This document shows positions 23,522 to 33,400 of a DNA stretch of 64,000 bases, one piece after another (position 1 is the stretch's first letter; every line of letters starts with the position of its first letter). The DNA comes from Cylindrodendrum hubeiense (lineage: Eukaryota; Ascomycota; Sordariomycetes; Hypocreales; Nectriaceae). The translations under genes and the position numbers were made by a program. The notes under the pieces were generated by a model, which had not been told where the DNA came from, did not search any database, and was given only the letters and a program-made list of their open reading frames with translations. The stretch covers positions 1-64,000 of the forward strand of contig JAANBB010000053.1 of the NCBI GenBank assembly GCA_014621425.1, read 5' to 3'.

Positions 23522-24158
23522 ATATACCCAGGAGAGAAGTAGCATTATGTAAGACGGCAGAGATGTACAGCAGGCGCATTCTCTGAAACAAATCCACAAT
23601 AATTAACCAAAATATCAATGTATAATAATTTATTCACATCTGTTACCGAACAATCATGGCGAAGTCGACTGATCTTCTTGTTACTTGTGTATCTCATCCT
23701 TATTTAACTTGGCTAGACTACTTCGTGGCAGTTTCTACTGCATTATTGCGTGATGCTCCATATGAAGTTCCGGCGGAAACCTGGGGGGTTCCCAGGAATT
23801 GAACATCCTCCACCTTCAATGGTAGCTTAAGAATTCGTTTAATAACCCCAGCCGATGATCACCATATGTGTTTGCTCTATTGTGACTGCTCACTTAGTAG
23901 ACCATGCTATCCTTGGTAGCTCTAAGGGAATTATCTATGGTGTGTCGGACTGAAGGAGGCTATTTCTACATACAAACCAACACAAAGAATAATTGTTGTT
24001 GCGAATGGCAATATTAAGCCAACTCTTTTAAACATCTTGGCATTTTTATCACAATTCAGGAACACTGCGATAGTGGCAAAATTGTTGATGTCAACAGCGG
24101 CTGTGATAACCGCGACTTCGAATCATCCGCATAGTCGCACGAGACTAACCAACTGTTG
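23522..24158. other. AT-rich intergenic region
   Basis: No coding sequence is seen. It precedes the inverted-repeat element and the flavin-monooxygenase relic, and together they form a gene-poor island. Confidence 0.55.
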
Positions 24159-24433
24159 GATCGGGGCCGAACTCACGTAATACTCTGATATACCGATATT
24201 CTGACGTTAGGCAGAGGGGTGAGATTGATGATAGATTGTGCTCGGAGCACGGCACAGTTGATCAGGGGTCTTAGTGCTCAATAGTGTGTGGATCCAGAAT
24301 CTAATGATTGTATTGATCTAGGAGCCTCCGGGCCCCTCTTTTCTCGGGGGAGACTTTTTAGGTCAATCTCACGCCTTCTGACTAAGGTTAGAATATCGGT
24401 ATATCAGAATATTACGTAAATTCGGTCTCTATC
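24159..24433. mobile_element. MITE-like element with about 70-bp imperfect terminal inverted repeats
   Basis: Arm 24159-24228 and arm 24363-24433 are reverse complements with only scattered mismatches. The longest shared core is CTGATATACCGATATTCT. The 134-bp interior has no coding sequence. Most differences between the arms are C/T or G/A transitions, as expected if repeat-induced point mutation has acted. No clear target-site duplication is visible, so the exact ends are uncertain. It may be a non-autonomous DNA transposon. Confidence 0.65.
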
Positions 24434-24689
24434 ATTGAGGATATGAGATAATGTACTCAGTACTGTGCCTTCTGAAATCGGCCCTTATCTGTTAGCACAG
24501 CGATAAAATCCAATAGTCTCAATCACCAAATTTTGGTTCCACCCTCAATCGAACCCTAATTCCAGTTCCCCCCATGCGGCAGCAAGATTCTACAGTTCTG
24601 GCAAGATACCGCTCCAAAACACCACGTGCGCAAGCACATGAAACTGTGACACAAGGTGATCTAGGCGAGATTTGGCTAGTCTGAGCCGA

Positions 24690-25830
24690 AGTGGCGCGTC
24701 AAGATTGAGAATTATACCGCTGGAGGCGACGGTGGATCTTTGTGATGTTCGTTACGCCTCCATTGGAGCTCTCAAAGACTAGAAGTGGGCAGATACCCCA
24801 GGTCTCAAGCCCTTCAAAGGCAAGCATCTCCACAGCGCCGATTGGGATAGCAGCTAGGACGTTACCGGCCTCTCCGTGGCGGTCACTAGATCAGGTTTAA
24901 ATGTTATTCAAATTGCCCCTACGCTTTGGCCCAAATGAAGCATCTCCACAACTACGTTCGTGGCTAAGCCTGAATTGCGTCAATCATTGCCGAGGCTGAG
25001 TTGCAAACGCACACTGCGACCGAACACAACTTCAGGTTCACAAGTGAAGAGTTTGAGACCTTCAATGAAACACCCAAGATATTGTTGATGTGCTGAAGAG
25101 AGCTACATAGCGAGATTCAGTCTATCACAACTTCAGGTGGGAAGAGAGCATAGTAGGGATCTTGGTCTCGAGCCAATGAGATGTCCAAAGGGTGGTCTTC
25201 TATCAGGATTATTGACGGTCAGTTTCTGTAAGAACAGGCTAGTGTTGCGAGGAATGGCAAGGATGATAAAAGTGAGGCCATATGGATAGAAGAGGAAGGT
25301 CCAGTCTTATCCACGTGGCCAAAGAGGCTGAGGAGGCCAATGCAACAGAGGTCAATGCAACGGGGGTCAAAGCAACGGAGGCCAGAGCAATAGAGATTCT
25401 ACCTCCGATATATCCATAGTTGCGACACAGTCGATGAGAAAATGATGCTACGAGGGAAGTTCGCGGATCAGCCGCCTGACGGCTTCGCCATGAGTATGAG
25501 TGCCAAGCTAGCTAAGGAGCCACAGATTCTATGTAAGATCTTTTCTTCTTTGACAACTGGCCATCGTTCAATCCCCCCGGGCCCCGAGTATCTGGAGGCT
25601 CTAGCAGAGGACAAGCTGCCGTTTGTTTCCAATGACATCGCGAGGATCAACGAGGATGGTATTGTCACCATTGATGGCAAGCTATAAAGGCTGACGACGC
25701 TATTATCTTCAGCGTTGAAGTCAACACTTCCTTCATGCGACGATTTACCATCTATCGCCTCGATGAAGTGGACCTTGGGGGGTGAGCAATGGCAGGAGTA
25801 TCCAGGCACATACATTTTGTCAGAAGGAAG
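24690..25830 (+). pseudogene. Decayed flavin monooxygenase (Baeyer-Villiger/FMO family)
   Basis: Pieces of one enzyme appear in the correct order but in shifting frames with stops. From about 24783: WADTPGLKPFKGKHLHSADW, like the PxIPGLxxFKGxxxHSxxW block. Then, after a TAG, DVTGLSVAVTRSGLNVIQI, which corresponds to the GKRVAVIGxGSSGIQI nucleotide-binding site with its glycines lost. At about 25035: NFRFTSEEFETFNETPK. At 25580-25687: GPEYLEALAEDKLPFVSNDI and IARINEDGIVTIDG, the PGYLEAL region. At about 25690-25825: DDAIIFSVEVNTSF (the ATG-F-D-T-S-F site), then GEQWQEYPGTYI after a shift. Several frameshifts and stops show it is not functional. The N-terminal FAD site was not located with confidence. 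Confidence 0.75.
25333..25392 (+). repeat. Four imperfect 15-bp tandem units
   Basis: Units resemble GAGGCCAATGCAACA. They lie inside the decayed monooxygenase and would encode an Ala/Glu/Thr-rich stretch. Confidence 0.7.
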
Positions 25831-26294
25831 AAGGATATCAGATATATGCTATAGCTATCAGAAACCGTATTCCTTCAGGATCCTGATCGGAACCGCAATC
25901 CTTAAGGATCCCGATCAGGCCAACAGTCGGATCCGCAGCAAAACAGATCTTCCTTCCGACTTTAGATGTCCTTCAAAAATACAGCCATTGGGCCGTCAAT
26001 TAGATAGAAGACAAGAGCTTGCATCGTCCTCAGTTGCATCCTTCATCCAACTGGCTGATACAGGTGGCAGGCTGGGGTAGATAGACCGCATCAGGCCGTA
26101 ATCAAGTCATTTGACGATCTGGGCAGGGATGGTGAGCTCAAGATGGTGTAGAAGTATTTTGATCGCATAGACTGAAGGTAGTGTAAATGGCGATAGGTGT
26201 GCAGTGGAAGACGGTCGTGACGGGCAACTTAAATGGGGACCAGCAACGTCTCTCCCTTCACCTAGATTGATTGTTTCTTGCCTTGTGACATAGA
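25831..26294. other. Intergenic, possibly more of the monooxygenase relic
   Basis: Weak traces of a monooxygenase-like C-terminus may continue here (for example QAVIKSFDDL near 26094). I see nothing intact. Confidence 0.4.
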
Positions 26295-26798
26295 CTATGA
26301 TCGGCCTTTTGAGCCAAAACGCTTCTGTCGATGCAACTCTTTGACTTCCTCGTCAAGCCCACTTATCGGTCCCTCTACCGGAATTCCTGGAGCGACCTCA
26401 TTTATCGCCAGTGGTCGAATTTTCCCAGCTCCGACTCCGAACTCCCTCAGCCAATCCTGATACTGAGCTGTGGACGATATGTAGACAATGCGACCCAGCC
26501 CACAGTAAGCATGAGCAGCTGAGCACATTGCGCAGTGCTCTCCAGAAGTATACATAGTAGTTCGTGCGCGCTCCTCTCGGTCGAGGTGGTGTTGTGCCCA
26601 GAGAGCCAGAGTGAATTCGGGGTGCAGGGTAGCATCAGCCTTCCCATCGCCATTTTTGCCCGTCACCACGCGATTACGGTCCTGCTGGAGGACCTTTCCG
26701 TTTGAATCCACCAGTACTGAGCCAAATGGGTCGTCACCCGCATCAAGGGCTTCTTTTGCGAGGCTGATGCACAGCTTCAAGATGTCTTGATCAGCCAT
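26295..26798 (-). CDS. Cytidine/deoxycytidylate deaminase-family zinc hydrolase
   Basis: Single exon, 167 aa from the ATG at 26798 (context AACCATGG); the frame is open further upstream without family homology. The CDA fold is shown by DDPFGSVLVDSNGKVL, the zinc/proton-shuttle motif HPE (THE usual form is HAE), and GEHCAMCSAAHAYCGLGRIVY, where the two cysteines of CxxC are zinc ligands. The common PCxxC is here HCAMC. Closest in style to fungal guanine/cytosine deaminase-like proteins of the CMP/dCMP family that convert an amino-base to its oxo form. The substrate cannot be stated. The C-terminal segment SGLDEEVKELHRQKRFG is like that of fungal members. Confidence 0.82.
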   Translation of the reverse strand: MADQDILKLCISLAKEALDAGDDPFGSVLVDSNGKVLQQDRNRVVTGKNGDGKADATLHPEFTLALWAQHHLDREERARTTMYTSGEHCAMCSAAHAYCGLGRIVYISSTAQYQDWLREFGVGAGKIRPLAINEVAPGIPVEGPISGLDEEVKELHRQKRFGSKGRS

Positions 26799-27089
26799 GG
26801 TTTGTTGGAGGAGTAGGTGGTTCTGACCCCGCAATGGATGACTGCTATTCGCTTTTACTTTGGCTGATTGCTGACAAAGACAAGGTGATGTAATGCGTGC
26901 TGGATGCATGGGATAAGATCATCTGAAATCAACTGGATTCTTGATAAATAAAGTATGGAAGTGAGGTTGAATGTTTCTGATAGACCCTTTTTGACTCTGC
27001 CTCCCCGGCATGTGTGAAACCAATTCGGGAAGTTATATTTCCTAAGCCTACAATAAAGCTCACCATTCACATTTTTCTCACGACCTAAA
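26799..27089. other. Short intergenic region
   Basis: Upstream region of the deaminase gene. No gene is seen. Confidence 0.5.
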
Positions 27090-27126
27090 TCACCGATGCT
27101 CTTGTTGCTGCAGATGGAGGAATTAC

Positions 27127-27360
27127 CTCAGCTTGCTGCCGAAATACGAGATGGCAGCAAGGGGCGTAATTGTGAAGAAACGAAGAGCCGTGGTAGCAGA
27201 GAGTCCAGCCACAGTTATTGCAAGGAGCTACTCAATCGAGAAGCCACACCCATCAATGCGGTTGACGTAGAAGCCGCATGCGATGATGGCGAAGAGGAAC
27301 TGTAGGCCCCGGAAAAAAGCGTGGCAGGACCTCGAACGTCTGGAGCCAGGTCTTGCCCAT
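27127..27360 (-). pseudogene. Broken MARVEL-domain-type membrane protein gene
   Basis: Starting from the ATG at 27360 the frame reads MGKTWLQTFEVLPR. The natural continuation FFRGLQFLFAIIACGFYV lies in the next frame, displaced at a six-base T tract (27313-27318 on the plus strand as A). It runs into an in-frame TAG at 27240-27238, then LLAITVAGLSATTALRFF. The RGLQFLFAII start and the following helices are typical of fungal MARVEL/non-classical-export-like membrane proteins. The frameshift plus stop and the loss of later helices indicate a pseudogene, unless the sequence has errors. Confidence 0.55.
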
Positions 27361-27849
27361 CGTCTTGTCTGTTCCGGCGCATCTAAATACTATCACCATA
27401 CTAACTGGCACGATATACAGGGTTAATTTAAGATCGTCTCCATTGCTAAATCGACTGTTTTTCAAATCTCATAATTTGTCTTCCCTGACTGGTAAACGCT
27501 CGAGATGATGGATTCGACATTGAAAATTGACGAGAATCTTAATTTTGGGTTCACCTATCTTGCTAATCAAAAGAAACTAGTGAGGGAAAGGCAATTTGTG
27601 AAGTTGTTTCTAAATGCTGTCGAGAATCGGCGAGGCAACTGACGCTCGGAAAAGAAAAGTACCGGCCGTACAAATGCGGTTAGTAAGAGTGGGCTGTGCT
27701 TTTCCTGGCGTGATTTCAAGTCAGATTCCTAGATTACAGATTACAAATATCGGAAACTTTTCTAGGTCAGCCTGTCAGCTTACCCCCTCATCTGGCATCT
27801 TTAACTCAACCCTTCCAAAGTCATCGGCATCTAATCAAGCATATCAATA
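27361..27849. other. Intergenic region upstream of the DUF1772 gene
   Basis: No coding region. It presumably contains the promoter of the DUF1772 gene. Confidence 0.5.
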
Positions 27850-28407
27850 ATGTCCTCCAATCAGTCCCTATCGCAGCCACGAGGCTTGGCGAGAGCATTA
27901 ATCCCGGTGCTTTCAACCTCTCTCAACGTTGGCATGGCACTCGGCGGCTACGTTACCACCTTGTCCTTTGCCGACGTGGAGTATCCTGGACCAGCCATTG
28001 CGGTTTGGTTCCGGGGGTTCTTCAAGCCTGGGTTCATCGCTGTGACAACTCTCGGTTCTTTGACACTGGGAAGCGGTCTGTACCTGTCTTACTCGGAACG
28101 TCAGCGCAGCCGCACAAAAGGTCAGACCGGTTCCAATACGGCATCATGGCTGGCACTGGCTGGTGTCGCGTTCACCGTCTTTCATTTCAGTTATGGGAAT
28201 CAGGTAAGCTAGCCAAATAGGAATTAAATCACCACAGAGGTTAACATAAACGCCTAGGTGCTTTCAATTATGGACCGCATTGCAGCAGACCCGGATTCGG
28301 CGCAGGGGCATATGGCAGAGTGGATAAACATGCATGTTGTACGCACCCTCATCACGGACATCCCTGCTTGGCTCTGTTTCACGTTGGCGTTGTTAACTGC
28401 AGTGTAA
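27850..28407 (+). CDS. DUF1772 (anthrone-oxygenase-like) membrane protein
   Basis: Two exons (27850-28203, 28258-28407), 167 aa. Four hydrophobic segments are visible: LSTSLNVGMALGGYVTTLSF, KPGFIAVTTLGSLTLGSGLYL, SWLALAGVAFTVFHFSYGNQ, and a C-terminal TLITDIPAWLCFTLALLTAV. The WFRGFFKPGF block and the MNMHxVRT-like WINMHVVRT before the last helix fit DUF1772, the family of fungal anthrone oxygenases such as HypC/GedH-like proteins. Those oxidise anthrones to anthraquinones without a known cofactor. No polyketide synthase is in this window, so its role is uncertain; many DUF1772 genes stand alone. Confidence 0.68.
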
Positions 28408-29609
28408 CTTTCATGCTCCTAAGCTTTAGCGAGGTGATGAATATTAAGTCGAGTTGTGTAAATAGATCTGTAGTATGCACTTGGTGAAAATAATTGATGC
28501 TTAAGCTACTGAATTGGGAATTTGGTGATGGTTGGAAAGGTGCGGGTTGCATTAGTGAAACATTGTCAGTAGACCTTAGCCTAGAATAAATAAGCCTTGA
28601 AGACATTTTTATAGTTGAGGATTGACTCTACATCAATTGAGCAACGCCGGCTGACTGGTATTAAAGTTGTTTGATAGTGTGCAATACATAAAGTTGGGAG
28701 CTAAACCCTTTCAGAATATATAAATTTCTCCAATATAATATGCCATTGTCCATTTACTGGAATTTGACCAGAGATAGGGCAATGTAACTCTCCCAAGCCT
28801 TTGGGTCTCAGACGATGGGTGGACCTTGGAGCATCGCTGTGAGTTATGATGATAGAGATACCGACCAGAAGGAGAAGCGCAATTGAAGTGGCGATAATAG
28901 AAATTAGGTAACCATAAGAATAAGGGATGTTACAGAAATAACGAAAGAATATAATGAGTTTATTCAATGGTTTGGTTATCTACAACTGGGGGCTCTGATC
29001 TAGAAAGCACAATAACATCATCAGTGATAAAGCCTTATTGTTAAATGCGGCACGTGATGCAAGCTAGGACTAGATTAAAGGCACTCTGGTGCTCTTATAT
29101 CAGACCACATCATCAACGTCTACATGGTGCCTGGTTCACTTGGACATGGTGCCAGGTGGGGTACGCGAGTCTTACCCCTTCCCTTGATCAAATATGACGG
29201 CGACAAATCTATCATCGACAATAAAGTTCACAACTAGCTTAGTCATAAACTTGAAATTGACTTTTGCACTAAATATCGATAGGACATGGCCGGATATAGC
29301 AAAGCGTCGGCACAGAGCACGGCATTCCAAAGAGCACCGAGTTTGAGATCGGAGGACCCGGCGATGCCCGGCAATGCTCGGCGCCTGGGGCCTCCGGCTG
29401 CTTTGCCGGCATCACTCGACATGCCATACGTTATATGTTTAGATGTACTGTCTAGTCAGATAAGAAGAGTCATAGAACACATAGAGAAGAAATAACATGG
29501 GATTCTGATGCACTTTAGTACCATTCCCGACATTCTCTCCAAACAACCCGACCCCAAAAACAGTAAAAAACATCATCACCAACCTTCCGAACACCAAATC
29601 TACACCATC
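28408..29609. other. Intergenic region with the nagB promoter
   Basis: No gene is supported; a hydrophobic minus-strand frame near 28701-28967 lacks an ATG. The right end (29340-29410) is rich in CCGGC boxes. Confidence 0.5.
29357..29410. promoter_or_regulatory. CCGGCAA-type sites upstream of nagB
   Basis: Contains CCGGCAA (29368-29374) and TTGCCGGC (29403-29410), about 200-250 bp before the ATG, plus CCCGGC at 29358 and CTCGGC at 29378. CGG-containing repeats are typical Zn2Cys6 binding sites. Similar sites precede the other genes of the proposed cluster. Confidence 0.4.
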
Positions 29610-30670
29610 ATGAGACTAATTATCCGCGATGACGCTGAGGCGGCTGCCTCCCATGTTGCCGGTCACATCATCAGTAGGCTATTGAAATCTAGCGTCCTAT
29701 TCGCCTCTAATTTCATCTCTTCTAGACCGGATCAACACTTTCGCTCCCACCGCATCCAAGCCTTTCGTCCTTGGTCTCCCTACCGGTAGCAGCCCCCTAC
29801 CCGTCTACCGACACCTCATCACAGCATGCCGAGACGGACTAGTCTCCTTCAGTAATGTCGTCACCTTCAACATGGACGAGTACGTCGGCTTGCCTCAATC
29901 GCACCCAGAGTCATACCACTCCTTCATGCACACCAACTTCTTCTCCCAAGTGGACATTCCTGTCGAGAACGTCAACATCCTCGACGGAAACGCACGAGAT
30001 CTTCAGGCAGAGTGTGACAAATATGAGGAGAGAATAAAGGCTGCGGGCGGGATTGCTCTGTTCCTTGGCGGTGTGGGCAGTGATGGGCACATTGCCTTCA
30101 ACGAGCCGGGCTCTAGCTTGTCAAGTAGGACCAGGGTCAAGACACTTGCATACGATACTGTGCTTGCAAATGCACGCTTCTTTGGGGGAAATATCGACCA
30201 AGTCCCAAGAATGGCCTTGACGGTTGGCGTTCAGACAGTCATGGACGCCAGGGAGGTGGTCATTATCGCGACTGGCGCTGGAAAGGCCCTCGCCGTCAAG
30301 AAATCAGTTGAAGAGGGGGTTAGCCACATGATCACTCTGTCTTGCTTGCAGATGCACCCATCCAGCATGGTTGTTGTGGATGAGGATGCTACTTTGGAGT
30401 TGCAGGTCAAGACTGTGCGGGTAAGCAGACTCTTTTCCCAAGCTCTTTATTCCAGAAAATCATGCCCTAACTCAAAAACAGTACTTCAAAAGCATCGAAG
30501 CGCCTGTGAAGGAGGCGGTCGGTATGCGAGACCTAAAGCGACTGAGAACGTCATCGTTGGTGTCGCCACCGCAAACGCCGCAGACCAAGTTTGTGTTGGA
30601 GAGAGATGTCCAGGAGGATGGAGAGCTGTCACCGGATAGCATGTCGTCACGAATTGCGCCGTTCCATTGA
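29610..30670 (+). CDS. nagB: Glucosamine-6-phosphate deaminase
   Basis: Three exons (29610-29673, 29726-30420, 30482-30670), 315 aa. It converts glucosamine 6-phosphate to fructose 6-phosphate and ammonia in the cytosol. Visible motifs: [18 protein letters not shown] (sugar-phosphate loop), [12 protein letters not shown] (catalytic Asp), [34 protein letters not shown] (the Asp-Gly-His...Glu active site) and [18 protein letters not shown]. The length matches eukaryotic GNPDA with a C-terminal extension ending in RIAPFH. In fungi this enzyme (Dam1/Nag1) acts after GlcNAc kinase and deacetylase. It ends tail-to-tail with the regulator gene 78 bp away. Confidence 0.93.
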
Positions 30671-30748
30671 AGCATGAAATTTGGTAAGAATAAGTAGACT
30701 TTAGACAAAACTCGAGACAGTCAGGATTGCATCTTTTTGGTACTATTC

Positions 30749-32668
30749 TCATTGTATGGGCTGCAAATCCGTCGCTTCCGGCCAGATCCCAAATGTCACT
30801 TGGTCCAAGCTGGCTTGGCTGAAGATCTGCCATGAGTAGTCCAGATCTGGGCTTATCACAGGGAGACTCATGGGATCGGGTAGCGTCGTGGGGCTCGGGG
30901 TTTGCATGCCCTGGAGACTCTGCTCTAGACGCGTGGCGAGCTTGTCATGCAGACTTGGCTTGGGCTCGTTCGTCTGCCTCAGGAAGTCGAGGTGGATACG
31001 GATATTTCCAAGATCTGATAATAATGAGTACTGAATAGACGATGTAACATAATGAAAATGCATTTATTTAACTCACCGTCTGATTCTCCGTTGCCACCCT
31101 CTACTCCCTGTATGACAATGAGAGCTGCCCATGTGATCATAACGAGGTCCCAATTGGACCAAATAGCCTTGTCATTTAGGTGGAGCTTGAGAGTTGCACG
31201 TGCGGAAAGCAGTAGCTCGTATTGCTCCTTGGGCGTGATGCTATTTGAGTGGAGGTTACAACCCCTTGCGGGATGGTAGATTGACAGGACGAGCAGCCTG
31301 TGTAGTACGTACTGACGGAAAACTGACTGACGGTCCTGCTCACTATCATCAACTTCCTTGCTAAACTCTACGAGCCAGTCGTCAAGCTGTCTGGCCCAAT
31401 CTCGGATGACAGCTGCGTCGACGGGACTGAATGGGTAGGCTGAGTTGGTAGCTTCCGATGGTATGCCAGTAAAGCATGACCAAATGGTGGGCAGACCTCG
31501 TCCAGTAAAGTGAGTCAGACCGGTATGCATCATGCGGGATAGGCGGTAGAGTTGATCCCTGTGTGATATCTTGAGTGATGGAAGTGGTGGCTCCAGAGGA
31601 ATAACAGGCGCAGCCATGTGAAGAGAGGCATGCTCCAGATCAATGATTTGCACGCCAGTAAATAGTTTCCGCCAGTCCCTGGACCTCTCATCAATATGCG
31701 GTGGACAGTGCTCAAGGATTAGACGATGCGCCACGGAAATCCAAATTCCCGTCTCTCGGACGCTACCCTCAGTTAAGAGTCCAGCCAAGATGATGGCCAA
31801 CACAGTTTGGAACGCCCATTCTTCAACTGAGCCCGGATCATCTGGTGAGTGTCCGATCTCACTATTCGGGATGCTCAGTTGTGCGATGGCGTTGCAGAGA
31901 ACGTTGAAATAATGCGGTGCCAACTCGGCTATCTCGGTAGTTCCACGGGTGCTTGAGCAGTAGAGGATTGATGCTAGAAGCAATGGCCGAGGAGCTGAGA
32001 ATCGTTGTTTGTTGGGAAGAAAGTGGAGCCCTGGCGTCTTTTCATTGAAGCTGCACTTGGGTTAGCAGAGAGAAAGTTAACGAGATGAAAGTTCGGGGCC
32101 ACCCACATCTGCCATAGGTGCTTGATAGTACTTCTTTTCCATATCGGGGCGTCTGTGGAAGCAGGGCTGATCCTTTCGAGGCACCGGACGGCTTCCCATA
32201 ATGGTTTCAAAGAACTATCCTCTTCTTGTAACTCTTCTTCACTAACATCTCGCTCATATGCCGTTTCTGCCTCTTCAGGTTTTGATCTAGAAAGACCTAG
32301 GTAGTCTTCGATGGACTGAAGTCTTCTCAAGATTTCGCTGTTGAACTCGATGTGAGTCGGATCAGTCAGAGGCAGAGACCCGGGAATGACTAGGACAGAA
32401 GCATTGGACCGCGGCACGAAAATGCATTGGTGCCCAGAACGCCGACATCGCCGACAGATATTTCCACTGTCTATTCTGCATTTCATCTTCTGCCTTCGGC
32501 AATTGACTGTTACGACCCAATCAGCATAATTCATAAGCACTCCCACTAAGAGATGAGACTGGGCTTCAGAAACCCACTGCAAGCCTTTCGAGCCTTAGGC
32601 TCCACAGGCTGCTCCGTTACTGGAGGCGCTGTATGACGAGCCACGATGGGCTGATCGTTTGGAGACAT
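30749..32668 (-). CDS. Zn2Cys6 fungal transcription factor
   Basis: Four exons on the minus strand (32668-32578, 32506-32107, 32050-31077, 31014-30749), 576 aa. The zinc cluster is split by the first intron and reads KACINCRRQKMKCR, then ICRRCRRSGHQC: six cysteines with spacing 2-6-7-2-6. A low-complexity linker and a short coiled-coil-like stretch (NSEILRRLQSIEDYL) follow. The middle region begins FNEKTPGLHFLPNKQRF and PLLLASILYCSS, the start of the fungal regulatory (MHR) domain. Introns are 71, 56 and 62 nt. It lies between nagB and the sugar kinase gene and is divergent from the kinase, so it is a good candidate regulator of the cluster. The DNA target is not proven. Confidence 0.9.
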
Positions 32669-33400
32669 GGCCACAGAGGAAAGAGATTGGGCCCAGTTAC
32701 GGTCCGATGAATGCCGGTCGGATAAAGAGAGGATTTGGGAAGTGTGGGTGAGTCGAACTTTACGAGTGTAGCACAAGAGGACATTGGACTGCTATGATGG
32801 AGACTACTACGGACCCGTTATCGGTAGATTCCCAAAACGGAACCTGGAGTAAGAGGACGCCAGTTATCAGATAGCATAATCAGTTGCCGTTAGTGTAAAC
32901 TACCAGGGCATATTTTATCCACTCTCCATATCGACGCCCTCGGCTCCCCTGATTTCTCCGCAATGTACCCCTGGTTTCCTGGGGCTATGGTCCACCGAAT
33001 GAAGCTATCTAATACTAATTTAACGCGTCTCGTTAGTTCTCATATTCTGGTCATATGGCACCTCATCCCCACAAGCCTGAGTCGTCTCATGACACGATCG
33101 TTATGTGCACTAGTTTTCCCAGGCCCACTTACACCGGTCATGTCCGGCCAACCCGGCAGAATTGCCGATCCTCCGTCTCCCAAACTAGCTTATCGTGCAA
33201 CCGGAAGCTAGACTAGATTTTGCTCCACCAATCTGACGTTGGTCTCCGGGTTCACCGGTATTGTCGTTGCCACTCGCCTGTTCTAATGGCATTGCTCCCG
33301 CCTATTTTCCTCTTGTCTTCCCAAGACGGGCGCTGTTCGTCAGTCGCATGATGTTGCTCCCTCTCTGTTGGCCCCACACCTCCCAGAGCTGCTGCCGGTG
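32669..33400. promoter_or_regulatory. Divergent promoter between the Zn2Cys6 regulator and the sugar kinase
   Basis: A 732-bp shared upstream region. It contains a perfect inverted pair CGGCA-GAAT-TGCCG at 33154-33167 and further CCGG boxes at about 33134, 33144, 33201 and 33256. Such paired CGG triplets are typical of Zn2Cys6 dimers. Confidence 0.45.

Noticed and set aside
28701..28967. Small hydrophobic protein on the minus strand
   Set aside because: The frame has no ATG at its start (TTG) and no splice partner; composition reflects AT-rich sequence.
29286..29495. 69-aa frame upstream of nagB
   Set aside because: Opens over CCGGC-rich promoter sequence and has no family features.
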